From positions 1-20,542 of the forward strand of contig CAADWP010000079.1 of NCBI GenBank assembly GCA_900752785.1: a DNA stretch of 20,542 nucleotides, given 5' to 3'. The notes beneath the pieces were generated by a model that worked only from the letters and a program-made list of their open reading frames with translations, was not told the DNA's origin and ran no database searches. The DNA is from an uncultured Ruminococcus sp. GTDB lineage: Bacteria; Bacillota; Clostridia; Oscillospirales; Ruminococcaceae. Position numbers and translations under genes: made by a program. Below are positions 1 through 7,425 of this stretch, piece by piece; the stretch's first letter is position 1, and each line of letters opens with the position of its first letter.

Positions 1-572
1 AGCCTCAGCCTATGGCTGGGGCTCCTGCTCCGCCTAAAATTAATATGAACGGCGTTCATTATGAAGGAAATACCCTTATAGTCAATAAAAGTTATTCACT
101 TCCCGACAGTTATGATCCCGGCGGACTTGAGGCAACTACCCAGACTTGGTTCAATAAGCTTGTTCAAGGGGCGGCAAAGGACGGTATAAATATTTATAAT
201 TCTTCTGGATATCGTTCCTATGGCTATCAGCGGCAGATATATGATAACTATGTAAGTATTTACGGCACGGATACCGCTGACACGTTTTCTGCCAGACCCG
301 GTCATTCTGAGCATCAGACGGGTATGGCGATAGACTGTAATATTATCAGCGATGAATTTGCAGGAACTCCCGAGGCAAAATGGCTTGCCGAGCATTGTCA
401 TGAATATGGCTTTATTATTCGTTATCCGCAGGGAAAACAAAATATTACGGGTTATAAGTACGAACCGTGGCATATCCGATATGTAGGTACGGAAATTTCC
501 TATCGCATCCATGAACTCGGCGAAACAGCTACCCTTGAGGAGCTTTTTAATATTGATTCAAAATATAAATAA
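1..572 (+). CDS. D-alanyl-D-alanine carboxypeptidase, VanY/M15B family (5' end outside window)
   Basis: Zinc peptidase that trims the terminal D-Ala from peptidoglycan stem peptides outside the membrane. Seen: the M15 motif HSEHQTGMAIDC (zinc ligand His and Asp), preceded by SGYRSYGYQRQIYDNY, and the C-terminal EPWHIRYVG motif that carries the catalytic Glu and the last zinc His. These are the hallmark elements of VanY-like carboxypeptidases, in the right order. The frame stays open to the window edge (PQP before the first Met), and the Pro/Ala-rich start looks like a linker, so an upstream membrane anchor is probably outside the window and the Met at position 12 is unlikely to be the true start. 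The stop at 570-572 is followed by the tRNA promoter. It lies outside the mobile element. No vancomycin-resistance genes are visible, so a housekeeping cell-wall role is the simplest reading. Confidence 0.9.
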   Translation, partial: PQPMAGAPAPPKINMNGVHYEGNTLIVNKSYSLPDSYDPGGLEATTQTWFNKLVQGAAKDGINIYNSSGYRSYGYQRQIYDNYVSIYGTDTADTFSARPGHSEHQTGMAIDCNIISDEFAGTPEAKWLAEHCHEYGFIIRYPQGKQNITGYKYEPWHIRYVGTEISYRIHELGETATLEELFNIDSKYK

Positions 573-624
573 TAATGCTGAGCCGCAATGCTTAATAAAT
601 TTTTTGTTTTGACTTCAAAAAAAC

Positions 625-653
625 TTGACATATGACAGCTTTTGTTGTATAAT
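625..653 (+). promoter_or_regulatory. Promoter of tRNA-Thr(CGT)
   Basis: TTGACA at 625-630 and TATAAT at 648-653 with a 17-bp spacer, a perfect sigma-A consensus. It starts transcription about 55 bp upstream of the mature tRNA. A partial inverted repeat (GAGGA near 665, TCCTC near 690) lies in the 5' leader. Confidence 0.85.
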
Positions 654-715
654 TATATTTACGGTGAGGAGTTGCTGCTAATGCAGTTCCTCAGCCTTGA
701 TTTTCAAAATTGTAT

Positions 716-791
716 GCTACTGTGGCTCAGCAGGTAGAGCAGCTCACTCGTAATGAGCAGGTCGCCCGTTCGAATCGGGTCAGTAGCTCCA
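716..791 (+). tRNA. tRNA-Thr (anticodon CGT), element attachment target
   Basis: A complete 76-nt cloverleaf. Acceptor stem GCTACTG/CAGTAGC pairs fully; D-arm GCTC/GAGC; anticodon stem GCTCA/TGAGC with loop CTCGTAA, anticodon CGT at 749-751, reading ACG (Thr); T-arm with TTCGAAT loop; discriminator T and encoded CCA at 789-791. It has its own consensus promoter but no strong terminator directly behind it. The likely original terminator is now at 12718-12750, displaced by the inserted element. The 3' part (769-791) is the left half of the attachment repeat. Confidence 0.93.
769..791 (+). repeat. attL: 23-bp tRNA 3'-end direct repeat
   Basis: Identical over 23 bp to 12691-12713, from the T-loop TTCGAAT through the CCA end. 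An intact tRNA beside an integrase gene, with its 3' end repeated about 11.9 kb away, is the classical signature of tyrosine-recombinase integration. Confidence 0.85.
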
Positions 792-811
792 TGCCAAACG
801 GCGGTAAATAG

Positions 812-834
812 GCACTTTCTCGAATTGAGGGAGT
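812..834 (+). terminator. Weak hairpin just after attL
   Basis: GCACTTTCTC can pair with GAGGGAGTGC (two G-U pairs) around a GAATT loop. The following sequence is only moderately T-rich, so it may be a weak terminator for the tRNA transcript. Confidence 0.35.
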
Positions 835-860
835 GCTTACTTATTTTGACTAAATATAAA

Positions 861-918
861 TTGTGCGCCATTTGTGCGCTATTGAGACAAAAAGATATTG
901 AAAGATATGATAAGATAT
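861..918 (+). repeat. Left integrase arm-type repeats
   Basis: A box at 861-885 contains TGTGCGCCAT followed by TGTGCGCTAT. Three copies of AAGATAT follow at 892, 902 and 912, an exact 10-bp period. The box matches 12313-12337 with a single mismatch in the same orientation, and both boxes are followed by three 10-bp-period repeats beginning AAGA. Paired sets inside each end of the element are what arm-type integrase/excisionase sites look like; binding is inferred. Confidence 0.6.
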
Positions 919-926
919 ACAAAGTT

Positions 927-962
927 AAAGGGACAATCCACATTTGGATAGTCCCTTTTTTA
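927..962. terminator. Bidirectional terminator downstream of integrase
   Basis: AAAGGGAC (927-934) pairs with GTCCCTTT (951-958), extended by ATCC/GGAT across an A/A mismatch. The plus-strand exit has a run of T. It directly abuts the integrase stop codon at 963. Confidence 0.7.
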
Positions 963-2222
963 TTATACAATTTTCTGTATGGCTTGCTGTTCTGCCTGCT
1001 CCTCAGATCGTTTATTGTGCGTTATAAGCATATCCTGTAGAACATTAGCGGCTGCTTCATCGGCTTCTGCTATGCAGTGCAGATATTTGTTGGTTGTGGA
1101 TATATCGCCATGTCCAAGACGTTCTTGCACTTGTTTCAGATTTACACCTCCATATAACAGCAATGTCGCTGACGTATGGCGGAGTGCGTGAAATTTGCGA
1201 TGCTTTAGACCGTTTTTTGCAAGAAATTTGCTGAATTGTTTTGTAGGAGTTTGAGGGTTCATAATTTCGCCGTTCCACTGTGTAAAGAGCCAATCGCCGT
1301 CACTCCAAGCCGTACCCAGTTCAATAGCCTGCTCTGATTTTACAGCTTTGAGGAGCAGAACGAGATCTATACAGTGCTGATTGACCGTAATTGTTCTTAT
1401 TTCGTAATCTTTCGGTGGCTTCGTTTTTATCGGTTCTCCCGGCAGCTTGTATGCAGAACGTTCGATAGTAACCTTATTTCTGTTGTAGTCAAAGTCTGAG
1501 AACTTCAAACCTACAAGCTCACCGCAGCGACACCCGGTCATTATTGCAAGCTGTACAAGCACTTGGAATTGTAAATCTTCCTTTTCAAGACATTCAAGCA
1601 TTTGAGCTGCCTCTTGCTTGCTAAATATTTCTATCTTAGGAGCAACGACCTTTTGTAGTGTGAGCTTTTCAGAATTTGCAGGATTTGTCGGTATTATATC
1701 AAGTTTGACGGCTTGTTTTAATATAGATTGTAAAACGGCGAGTTTCCTCTTGACTGAAGATTGCGAAAGCTTTGGATTTTCTGCATCAAGTGTACCGCTA
1801 CGCTTTTGCTTTACGTCTCCGCGAAGATATTGGACAAATTGTTGAACATGAGCGGGTTTAAGCTCCGACAGCTTTATATGACCTAACAACGGAATTATGA
1901 GCTTTTCAATGATTCGATCATAATCATGAAGCACACGAGGTGCAAGAACGTCCTTTTTTATATCAAGGTACATCGGGCAGAAGTCGGCAAGCTTGATATT
2001 TCGGTTAGCTCCGATCTGACCGTTACGGCACTGCTCCTCATACAACATAGCCTGCCGCCGGACTTCCTTTTCGATCTGTTTAGCGGTCATTCCCGGAGCA
2101 GGCTTATAGCTCATTGTATACGGTTTGAGCCGCTTTCCTTTGCTGTCGTATCCGTGATATACTCGGATTGTGTAAGACGTTATTTCGCCGTTTTTATTCT
2201 TGCGTGGGGTTATGTTCGGCAT
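963..2222 (-). CDS. int: Site-specific tyrosine recombinase (integrase)
   Basis: Catalyses integration and excision of the element at tRNA-Thr. The 419-residue protein has an N-terminal basic arm-binding domain (about 1-60), a SAM-like core-binding domain (about 65-180) and a C-terminal catalytic domain. The active-site Arg is in TGCRCGELVGL, the HxxR pair is in HALRHTSATLLL, followed by LGHGDISTTNKYLH with the late His and the nucleophilic Tyr. The start at 2222 is chosen because AAAGGAGGC lies 8 bases upstream; an in-frame TTG at 2243 lacks that spacing. The start overlaps the end of the repressor gene by 29 bp, so the two are probably co-transcribed and translationally coupled. The C-terminal tail EEQAEQQA is encoded by a copy of the dispersed word (995-1002). 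Confidence 0.95.
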   Translation of the reverse strand: MPNITPRKNKNGEITSYTIRVYHGYDSKGKRLKPYTMSYKPAPGMTAKQIEKEVRRQAMLYEEQCRNGQIGANRNIKLADFCPMYLDIKKDVLAPRVLHDYDRIIEKLIIPLLGHIKLSELKPAHVQQFVQYLRGDVKQKRSGTLDAENPKLSQSSVKRKLAVLQSILKQAVKLDIIPTNPANSEKLTLQKVVAPKIEIFSKQEAAQMLECLEKEDLQFQVLVQLAIMTGCRCGELVGLKFSDFDYNRNKVTIERSAYKLPGEPIKTKPPKDYEIRTITVNQHCIDLVLLLKAVKSEQAIELGTAWSDGDWLFTQWNGEIMNPQTPTKQFSKFLAKNGLKHRKFHALRHTSATLLLYGGVNLKQVQERLGHGDISTTNKYLHCIAEADEAAANVLQDMLITHNKRSEEQAEQQAIQKIV

Positions 2223-3063
2223 GATCGGAAGCCTCCTTTTCAAATAACTCTTTTATTTTGTTATAGTCAATTTTTTCCTGTGAACGAGTTTTATTATAAT
2301 AATTAAGCTGTTTATTGTATTCGTCAATTTCTTGTTGTGTTGGTTCATTCTTTTTAAGCTCATCAATTATTTCCTGTGGCAGAGCTTTAGGATATGGCGG
2401 CATCATTGCTCTTAAAGGTGCCGGCGGAGTAAGAGGAAGAAACGGATAACCGTTATTTATTCCCTCTTTTATATGAAACATATAGTATTTGTCAATGTAT
2501 TTTAAAGATTCAAAATATGCAGGATTTTTCAGCTTTTCAAGTATCTTACGGAAGCGTTCGGAAGCTCTGAATAATTGGAGATCTGTTTTTTCAATCAATT
2601 TGTCATTATGGTTGATCGGCTGTTTATTTAATAATTTTTCAACAAGCTCGGAAGAATTTCTATATAGATTAAGACAATCGCGTATAATGTGCATGAAATC
2701 TTGGTCATTAATCAGATCATTTACTATAGTAAGCATTGTAACATTTTTATACTTATCGGTCATGCTATTGATAAGCTGTAATTTTTCTATGGCAGATTCT
2801 TCCAATCCTGTCGCCTCACAGGCGTTCTGGATTTTATTGTCACAGCTTTTTATTTCAGACAAACCAAGTAAATAATCAGCTGATACATTGTAATGTTTTG
2901 ACACCTTATAAATCAAGTCGATGTTAGGTGTGCGTTCGTTAGTTTCGTAGCGGCTCAGGCTTTGACGTGTTATACCTATTGCGTCAGCAAGCTGCTGCTG
3001 AGTTTCTTCACGCTCTTCTCTAAGCCTCAGAAGTCTTTCACCAAATTTATTAATATTTTCCAT
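2194..3063 (-). CDS. XRE-family (Cro/CI-type) repressor, candidate master regulator
   Basis: A 289-residue protein with an N-terminal helix-turn-helix: GERLLRLREEREETQQQLAD, then ITRQSLSRYETNERTPNIDL and the usual HYNVSADYLLGLS end (residues about 6-65). The remaining 220 residues are helical and charged and show no S24/LexA-type Ser-Lys autoprotease motif, so RecA-triggered self-cleavage is not supported. Derepression by a partner protein, as for satellite Stl-type repressors, is an inference. The start at 3063 has a GGAGG 8 bases upstream. The promoter on this strand (-35 at 3222-3217, -10 at 3199-3194) faces the plus-strand promoter of the replication module, giving a bistable-switch layout. 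Confidence 0.88.
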   Translation of the reverse strand: MENINKFGERLLRLREEREETQQQLADAIGITRQSLSRYETNERTPNIDLIYKVSKHYNVSADYLLGLSEIKSCDNKIQNACEATGLEESAIEKLQLINSMTDKYKNVTMLTIVNDLINDQDFMHIIRDCLNLYRNSSELVEKLLNKQPINHNDKLIEKTDLQLFRASERFRKILEKLKNPAYFESLKYIDKYYMFHIKEGINNGYPFLPLTPPAPLRAMMPPYPKALPQEIIDELKKNEPTQQEIDEYNKQLNYYNKTRSQEKIDYNKIKELFEKEASDHAEHNPTQE

Positions 3064-3138
3064 TTGAAAACCTCCATATATAAAAAAGACAATCTGCGTA
3101 AATTTTTGGTGCAAATTTAAAAAACATAGCTCCAACTA

Positions 3139-3167
3139 TTGACATTTGACGAAAGGTGCGGTATAAT
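3139..3167 (+). promoter_or_regulatory. Early plus-strand promoter
   Basis: TTGACA at 3139-3144 and TATAAT at 3162-3167, 17-bp spacer; predicted start about 3174. It reads into the run of genes beginning at 3255 and directly through the repressor promoter that faces it. Confidence 0.85.
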
Positions 3168-3180
3168 ATAAATATGCTCC

Positions 3181-3222
3181 AATCGTCATTACCATAATAC
3201 CACACGGATGATGATTTGTCAA
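3181..3222 (-). promoter_or_regulatory. Repressor/integrase promoter with inverted-repeat operator
   Basis: On the minus strand TTGACA (3222-3217) and TATTAT (3199-3194) have a 17-bp spacer, with a start near 3187. Imperfect inverted repeats AATCGTCATT (3181-3190) and GATGATGATT (3207-3216) flank the -10 box and are candidate operators for the XRE repressor. Confidence 0.75.
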
Positions 3223-3254
3223 GCACAATTTAAAGTTTTTAGGAGGTAAAATGT

Positions 3255-3446
3255 ATGTACAACAAAGATTTAAGAGCATACGCAAAGGAAAAAGGTGTTT
3301 TCTTCTGGCAGATCGCCAAAGTCATGGGAGTTTCAGAACCAACAATGACACGCAGGCTCAGAAGCGAACTCCCAGAGCAGGATAAGCAGACGTTTAGACG
3401 CATCATCAACGAGCTTTCGGCGCAGAACGAGAGCACAAACAACTAA
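3255..3446 (+). CDS. Small HTH DNA-binding protein
   Basis: A 63-residue protein. The segment FFWQIAKVMGVSEPTMTRRL (residues 16-35) reads as a helix-turn-helix, and the C-terminal region is charged. As the first gene after the early promoter it sits where Cro- or CII-like regulators are usually found. AGGAGG lies 8 bases before the ATG at 3255; an out-of-frame ATG at 3251 is passed over. An antagonist of the repressor is a plausible role, inferred only from position. Confidence 0.75.
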   Translation: MYNKDLRAYAKEKGVFFWQIAKVMGVSEPTMTRRLRSELPEQDKQTFRRIINELSAQNESTNN

Positions 3447-3466
3447 TTTTACGGAGGTAGAAAATA

Positions 3467-3670
3467 ATGTTTTACTTAAAAACAAAAATCAATGATGAAA
3501 CAGCAATCGTAACCGAGCTTACAGGCGAGAACGTATTTACCTTTTGTCCTGAGTGCGGCAAAGAGTTTGAAATTGATCTGCATGACGTTTTCGCAGACGG
3601 TGGCGATCTGTACGGAACGGCTGTTTATTGTGCCGAATGTTCGCCTAAGAGAATCGAAACAAAAAAATAA
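3467..3670 (+). CDS. Small zinc-ribbon-like protein of unknown function
   Basis: A 67-residue protein with two Cys pairs, CPEC (about residue 27) and CAEC (about residue 56), spaced as in a zinc ribbon. GGAGGT is upstream. It is the second gene of the early run, 20 bp after the previous stop. Small CxxC proteins at this position are common in Firmicute mobile elements, but I recognise no named family. Confidence 0.65.
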   Translation: MFYLKTKINDETAIVTELTGENVFTFCPECGKEFEIDLHDVFADGGDLYGTAVYCAECSPKRIETKK

Positions 3671-3737
3671 TGCCTACCGGCTGCAACCAGTAGACATTGA
3701 AAAAAGCAAATACCAATCAACCATAATTAAATACTTG

Positions 3738-3768
3738 CCTGCTCCTATTGTATCACAATTTGAGCAGG
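3738..3768 (+). repeat. Hairpin built from two copies of the dispersed word
   Basis: CCTGCTC (3738-3744) pairs with GAGCAGG (3762-3768), and inside it ATTGT (3747-3751) pairs with ACAAT (3755-3759). It lies in the 120-bp gap before the excisionase-like gene. No T-run follows, so it looks like an mRNA structure or protein-binding site rather than a simple terminator. Confidence 0.65.
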
Positions 3769-3793
3769 TATTCAAGAGAAACGGAGGTAAAAA

Positions 3794-4045
3794 ATGCCTG
3801 AAATTGTAATAAATTCAAATATTCCAACAATGCTCGGAGTAAAAGAGACCGCCGAAATGTTCGGTATATCTCAGAATTATGCACGTCAGCTTGCTTTGTC
3901 GGGAGCTGTAAAGGCTGTGCGTGTCGGCAGAGGTAAGATACTCATCAATGCTCAGAGCGTGGCTGAATTCTTTGCCTGCAGCTACATAACAGGTGATGAG
4001 CCTGCTCCCGGTGTCGGCATAACGCCTATACCTGCCAAACTATGA
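3794..4045 (+). CDS. Excisionase-like HTH_17 protein
   Basis: An 83-residue protein with the winged-helix pattern LGVKETAEMFGISQNYARQL followed by GAVKAVRVGRGKILINAQSVAEFF (residues about 14-58), typical of excisionase/MerR-type small DNA-binding proteins. It would bind near the attachment arms and favour excision. GGAGG lies upstream. The C-terminal tail DEPAPGVGITPIP is unusual for the family and is partly encoded by a copy of CCTGCTCC (4001-4008). The stop overlaps the next start codon (ATGA). Confidence 0.8.
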   Translation: MPEIVINSNIPTMLGVKETAEMFGISQNYARQLALSGAVKAVRVGRGKILINAQSVAEFFACSYITGDEPAPGVGITPIPAKL

Positions 4046-4230
4046 GAATACTTATAAGATACGACAAGGACAGTGAGAACGATCTTGCAAGAGCCGGTGT
4101 GACGCTCGGTAAACTTGCAATAGTATTCGGTGCGGTCAGTATCGAATACGCCCCCCGGCTTGTTCGTTCTCGATACCAGAAGGGATACGACTATGGATAT
4201 TACAAAATTCATTCCTCACGGCAGGGATAA
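4042..4230 (+). CDS. Small hypothetical protein coupled to the excisionase-like gene
   Basis: A 62-residue frame beginning in an ATGA overlap with the previous stop, so translational coupling is likely. It has no recognised domain. Its last 38 bp overlap the start of the next gene in another frame, which weakens the case that the whole frame is functional. The alternative is that this stretch is only the 5' region of the gene at 4193. Confidence 0.45.
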   Translation: MRILIRYDKDSENDLARAGVTLGKLAIVFGAVSIEYAPRLVRSRYQKGYDYGYYKIHSSRQG

Positions 4231-4486
4231 TATGATAAGCGGCTCGGAGCTTGCACAGCTCACTCAGCTCGACAGCAGGACGGTCAAGCAGCTCATCGCC
4301 GACGCTCGTACAAAAGGTACAGTCATTTGCAGCAGTCTTGAAGGCAACAGAGGCGGATATTTTATCCCCGACACTCCCGAGGAGGCTGTTGAGTACGTCC
4401 GCACAGAACGTTCACGGATAAGCAGTGCGATCGCCGCACTCAGACCTGCGGAGGAATACATCAGAGATACGGAGGAGCAGGTATGA
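4193..4486 (+). CDS. Small DNA-binding-like protein (IPHG..N.IS family seen in Clostridia phages/elements)
   Basis: A 97-residue protein beginning MDITKFIPHGRDN, then ISGSELAQLTQLDSRTVKQL, a winged-helix-like segment, and GGYFIPDTPEEAVEYV. I have seen this pattern in small proteins of Firmicute phages and integrative elements, where the function is not established. The start at 4193 is chosen over an earlier in-frame ATG (4130) because the family-like N-terminus begins there and AGAAGGGA lies 7 bases upstream. The last codons are one copy of the dispersed word, and the stop overlaps the next ATG. Confidence 0.7.
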   Translation: MDITKFIPHGRDNMISGSELAQLTQLDSRTVKQLIADARTKGTVICSSLEGNRGGYFIPDTPEEAVEYVRTERSRISSAIAALRPAEEYIRDTEEQV

Positions 4487-4734
4487 ACTTCAAACAGGCT
4501 CAGAAACAGGCTGCTCTTGAGGCTGAATACCCGCAGCACCTCATTGACAGTGCTGTTGATATGTTCGATATAGTAACAGAAGTCGGAAAGAGGATATACG
4601 ATAACACTGTAAGCACAGGCTCACAGTTAAAGACGCCCGACAGAGCTGAGGCATTCAAGCTCGTGGAGCTGGCACTTAAAGCCGAGGAAATAAAGGCTCT
4701 GTCACGAATAGAATCGTCCGTAGATAACGTATAA
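4483..4734 (+). CDS. Hypothetical helical protein
   Basis: An 83-residue, mostly helical, charged protein without a recognised domain. Its ATG overlaps the preceding TGA (ATGA). The ribosome site is GGAGGAGCAGG at 4471-4481, so a copy of the dispersed GGAGCAGG word forms part of the Shine-Dalgarno region. It lies directly upstream of the primase-helicase gene and is probably co-transcribed with it. Confidence 0.65.
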   Translation: MNFKQAQKQAALEAEYPQHLIDSAVDMFDIVTEVGKRIYDNTVSTGSQLKTPDRAEAFKLVELALKAEEIKALSRIESSVDNV

Positions 4735-4768
4735 CGGATAATAAGTACAGGAGAGGAGGGATAAACGC

Positions 4769-7315
4769 TTGATAACCTCACTTAATAATGGCAGCTATAA
4801 CGGCAGTATCATTTATTCAGCGGACACTCAGTCCTACAAGGCAAAGCCGACAGGGACAGAGATCGGCGGAATCAGGAACAGGCTCGGCGGCGAAACTGCT
4901 CACAGGGAAACGTCCTTGCAGCAGCTTGCAAAGCTCATAGAGAACGGCGTGACTGTTCAGGGGGCACAGCTCCGCAGCAAACAGGACGGCGGTGAAAACA
5001 CCGATGAACGCTTTCTGAGGCAGCAGCTCTTTGCTGTTGACCTCGACAACGTGTACAAGGACAAGACAACAGGTCAGAAGATAAAGCTCCCTGACGCTGT
5101 GGAAACTCCCGAAAAGATACTTGAAATATCACAGGGAGCAGGTCTGACACCGTGTATTATTGCCGAGAGTTTTTCCAGTACGCCTGAGCTGAGGAAGTAC
5201 CACGTTCTGTTCGCAGCGGACAAGCCTGTTACTGACATATCTCAGGCGAGACAGGTCATACTCAATTTACAGGACGTTTTCGGCTCGGCTGACGAAGCCT
5301 GCAAAGACCCGGCAAGAATACTGTTCGGCACAACGGCGGACAAGGCTGTATATGTATGCAATGCAGTCAATACCGCTGAATCTCTACTGTCAGCTCGTTC
5401 AGCCGGTTCTCTGACGTGGGACAGCGTCATTGACGATAAACAGGATAAGGCTGAGAAATTCCTGCAAAGTGCATTTGACCGCACTGAGGCGGATCCTTTT
5501 CGCCTGCTCCAGATGATAGACCCTAATGCTCTCAGCTATGAGGAATGGTGCCGTGTTACGGCAAGCTATAAGCTCTATGAGGACGCTGACCGCAGTTTGT
5601 GGGAGGCGTGGAACAACCAGTACAGCAAAGTCAAGCCTAAAGCTGACCTGCGCTCCTATGACGGTCTGACAGGCAAGGGCGTTTCAAAGGGTACGCTCAA
5701 ACATTTCGCAAAGCAGCACAGTCCGGCGGAGTATGAGGCGTATATCAAAGAGCTCAGACCTGCTCCGAGTGCAAAAGCGAAAAATAAGGCAGCAAGCAAA
5801 AAGAATTCGGAGCAGGCTGATGATACTCAGGAGATCGACAAGGCTGCACAGCGTAAGGAAATAATGCTGAGAAATGCGAGCCGAAGCGGTTTTACACTGC
5901 CGGAGGGAGAGCTGCCGCCATATATCTATGAGGTGTATGACAACAAAGGCGATTTCAAAGGCTATGCCGTAAGCTGTCCACTGCTTGCTGATTACATAAG
6001 AAAGCACAGCAATTATATTTTCGTCAAGAACGAGGCTTTTGACGGCGTAAGGCGGTACTGGTACATTAACGGCTGTTACAGGCTTATCTCTGACGATGAG
6101 CTTAAAGGCTTCATAAAGCAGTACATTACCGCATTTGATACCACTCTGCTGAAGATGAAAGACGTGAACGAGGTTTACAACAACCTGATAACCGACAGGA
6201 ATTTCATCAAGGAACAGCAGCTCAACGCCGATGAGAACATTATCAACTTCCGCAACGGTATTCTCAGGCTCGATACAATGACGCTCATTCCTCACAGTCC
6301 GCAGATAATGTCAACGATACAGATACCGTGCAACTGGAATCCTCAGTGCTGTATAAACGGCAGGTCGCCTGTGTTTGACAGCTTCCTTGATACGTTTACA
6401 GAGAGCGACAAGGTTAAAAAAGACTTCCTTATGCAGTATATAGGCGTTTGTATCTCGAATATCAAGGGGTATCGAATGAAAAAGGCTCTGTTTATGGTCG
6501 GACCCGGTGATACTGGAAAGACTCAGCTCAAAAGCCTGACGGAAATGCTGCTCGGAGAGGAAAATACCTCTCCTGCTGATCTCCCTGATCTTGAAAAGCG
6601 TTTCGGCTCTTCCGCACTCTATGGAAAGCGGCTTGTCGGCTCGTCTGATATGAGCTTTGCAACGGTCTCAGAGATAAAGCTGTTCAAGCAGATCACCGGA
6701 GGCGATGAGATAAGCATTGAGAAGAAATGCAAGGACGCTTTCAATTATCGTTATAACGGTCTGCTGTGGTTCTGTACGAACGAACTACCAAAATTCGGCG
6801 GAGATAAAGGCGAATGGGTATATAAGCGCATAATTCCGTTCAAGTGCAGCCGTGTGATACCCGAAGAACAACAGGACAAGCAGCTCAGTGACAAGATGTT
6901 CAAAGAGCGTGAGACTATCGTTTACCGTGCTGTAATGGCTGCCCGAAAGGTCATTGAGAACGGTTACAGGTTTGATATACCTGAGGAATGCGATCAGGCA
7001 TTAAAGGACTACGAGCTTTCCAACAGTCCGTCTATACAGTTCTTTGAGGAGTGCTGCCGTATCCGTCCCAAAGGTGAGATAAGGGATAACTGCACTACAA
7101 GACGTATCCACGAGGCTTTCAGACAGTGGTGCTTTGAGAACTCCGGCAGCTATGTACCGAAAGTACCTGCTTTCCGTAAGGAAATATCAGGACATATCGG
7201 CTGTGATGAAAGTATGCTCAGGAGGAAGTCAGGCGGCTATTGGTTCTATGTGTTCACCCTCACCGATGAAGCAAAGCAGGCTTACGGTATGTTCGACGGT
7301 ATTCAAAGTGCATAG
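4769..7315 (+). CDS. Primase-helicase replication protein (archaeo-eukaryotic-type primase + PriCT + D5/SF3 ATPase)
   Basis: An 848-residue replication initiator/helicase. The N-terminal part (about 80-220) has a VDLDN metal-binding motif, then RKYHVLF and DPARILFGT, the pattern of small archaeo-eukaryotic-type primases. A PriCT-like module follows (about 240-330: SYEEWCRVTASYKLYEDADR, then W..WN.QYSKV). The C-terminal half is a P4/D5-type SF3 helicase: NFRNGILRL, Walker A GPGDTGKTQ (about 575), an acidic Walker B-like GSSDMSF, and a sensor-like LLWFCTNELPKF. Translation starts at TTG (4769) behind GAGAGGAGGG. It should unwind and prime the element's own DNA, probably at the palindrome/iteron region downstream. 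Four copies of GGAGCAGG/CCTGCTCC lie within it, in two different codon phases. Confidence 0.9.
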   Translation: MITSLNNGSYNGSIIYSADTQSYKAKPTGTEIGGIRNRLGGETAHRETSLQQLAKLIENGVTVQGAQLRSKQDGGENTDERFLRQQLFAVDLDNVYKDKTTGQKIKLPDAVETPEKILEISQGAGLTPCIIAESFSSTPELRKYHVLFAADKPVTDISQARQVILNLQDVFGSADEACKDPARILFGTTADKAVYVCNAVNTAESLLSARSAGSLTWDSVIDDKQDKAEKFLQSAFDRTEADPFRLLQMIDPNALSYEEWCRVTASYKLYEDADRSLWEAWNNQYSKVKPKADLRSYDGLTGKGVSKGTLKHFAKQHSPAEYEAYIKELRPAPSAKAKNKAASKKNSEQADDTQEIDKAAQRKEIMLRNASRSGFTLPEGELPPYIYEVYDNKGDFKGYAVSCPLLADYIRKHSNYIFVKNEAFDGVRRYWYINGCYRLISDDELKGFIKQYITAFDTTLLKMKDVNEVYNNLITDRNFIKEQQLNADENIINFRNGILRLDTMTLIPHSPQIMSTIQIPCNWNPQCCINGRSPVFDSFLDTFTESDKVKKDFLMQYIGVCISNIKGYRMKKALFMVGPGDTGKTQLKSLTEMLLGEENTSPADLPDLEKRFGSSALYGKRLVGSSDMSFATVSEIKLFKQITGGDEISIEKKCKDAFNYRYNGLLWFCTNELPKFGGDKGEWVYKRIIPFKCSRVIPEEQQDKQLSDKMFKERETIVYRAVMAARKVIENGYRFDIPEECDQALKDYELSNSPSIQFFEECCRIRPKGEIRDNCTTRRIHEAFRQWCFENSGSYVPKVPAFRKEISGHIGCDESMLRRKSGGYWFYVFTLTDEAKQAYGMFDGIQSA

Positions 7316-7324
7316 CAGCAACAG

Positions 7325-7369
7325 GGAGCAGGCATAAAAAAATAGCTTAGCCTGCTCCTCAGACTAAGC
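7325..7369. repeat. Alternative hairpins after the primase gene
   Basis: GGAGCAGGC (7325-7333) pairs with GCCTGCTCC (7350-7358). Overlapping it, GCTTAG (7345-7350) pairs with CTAAGC (7364-7369). The two structures exclude each other. On the minus strand the second is followed by seven T, so it could stop antisense transcription. It separates the primase gene from the sigma-like gene. Confidence 0.6.
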
Positions 7370-7425
7370 CTATATCAAAGATATTCCGTATTGAGTTACC
7401 TTTATTATATCAGAGAGGCGGCGGA

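Noticed and set aside
24..31. Copy of CCTGCTCC in the carboxypeptidase gene as evidence that the word is genome-wide
   Set aside because: A single copy in Ala/Pro codons of a linker can arise by chance or codon use; the 7.8 kb right of the element has none. A genome count would be decisive.
1..572. Vancomycin-resistance cluster
   Set aside because: Only a VanY-like domain is present, with no ligase, dehydrogenase or dipeptidase gene; a housekeeping carboxypeptidase is more likely.
704..970. Minus-strand 88-residue frame over tRNA-Thr
   Set aside because: It is antisense to the tRNA; the apparent protein arises from tRNA sequence plus att-proximal repeats.
2194..3063. Repressor as LexA/CI-type self-cleaving protein
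   Set aside because: No Ala-Gly cleavage context or Ser/Lys peptidase motif is visible in the C-terminal 220 residues.
3567..3809. 80-residue plus-strand frame between the zinc-ribbon and excisionase-like genes
   Set aside because: Overlaps the better supported gene at 3467-3670, has no ribosome site, and runs through the word hairpin.
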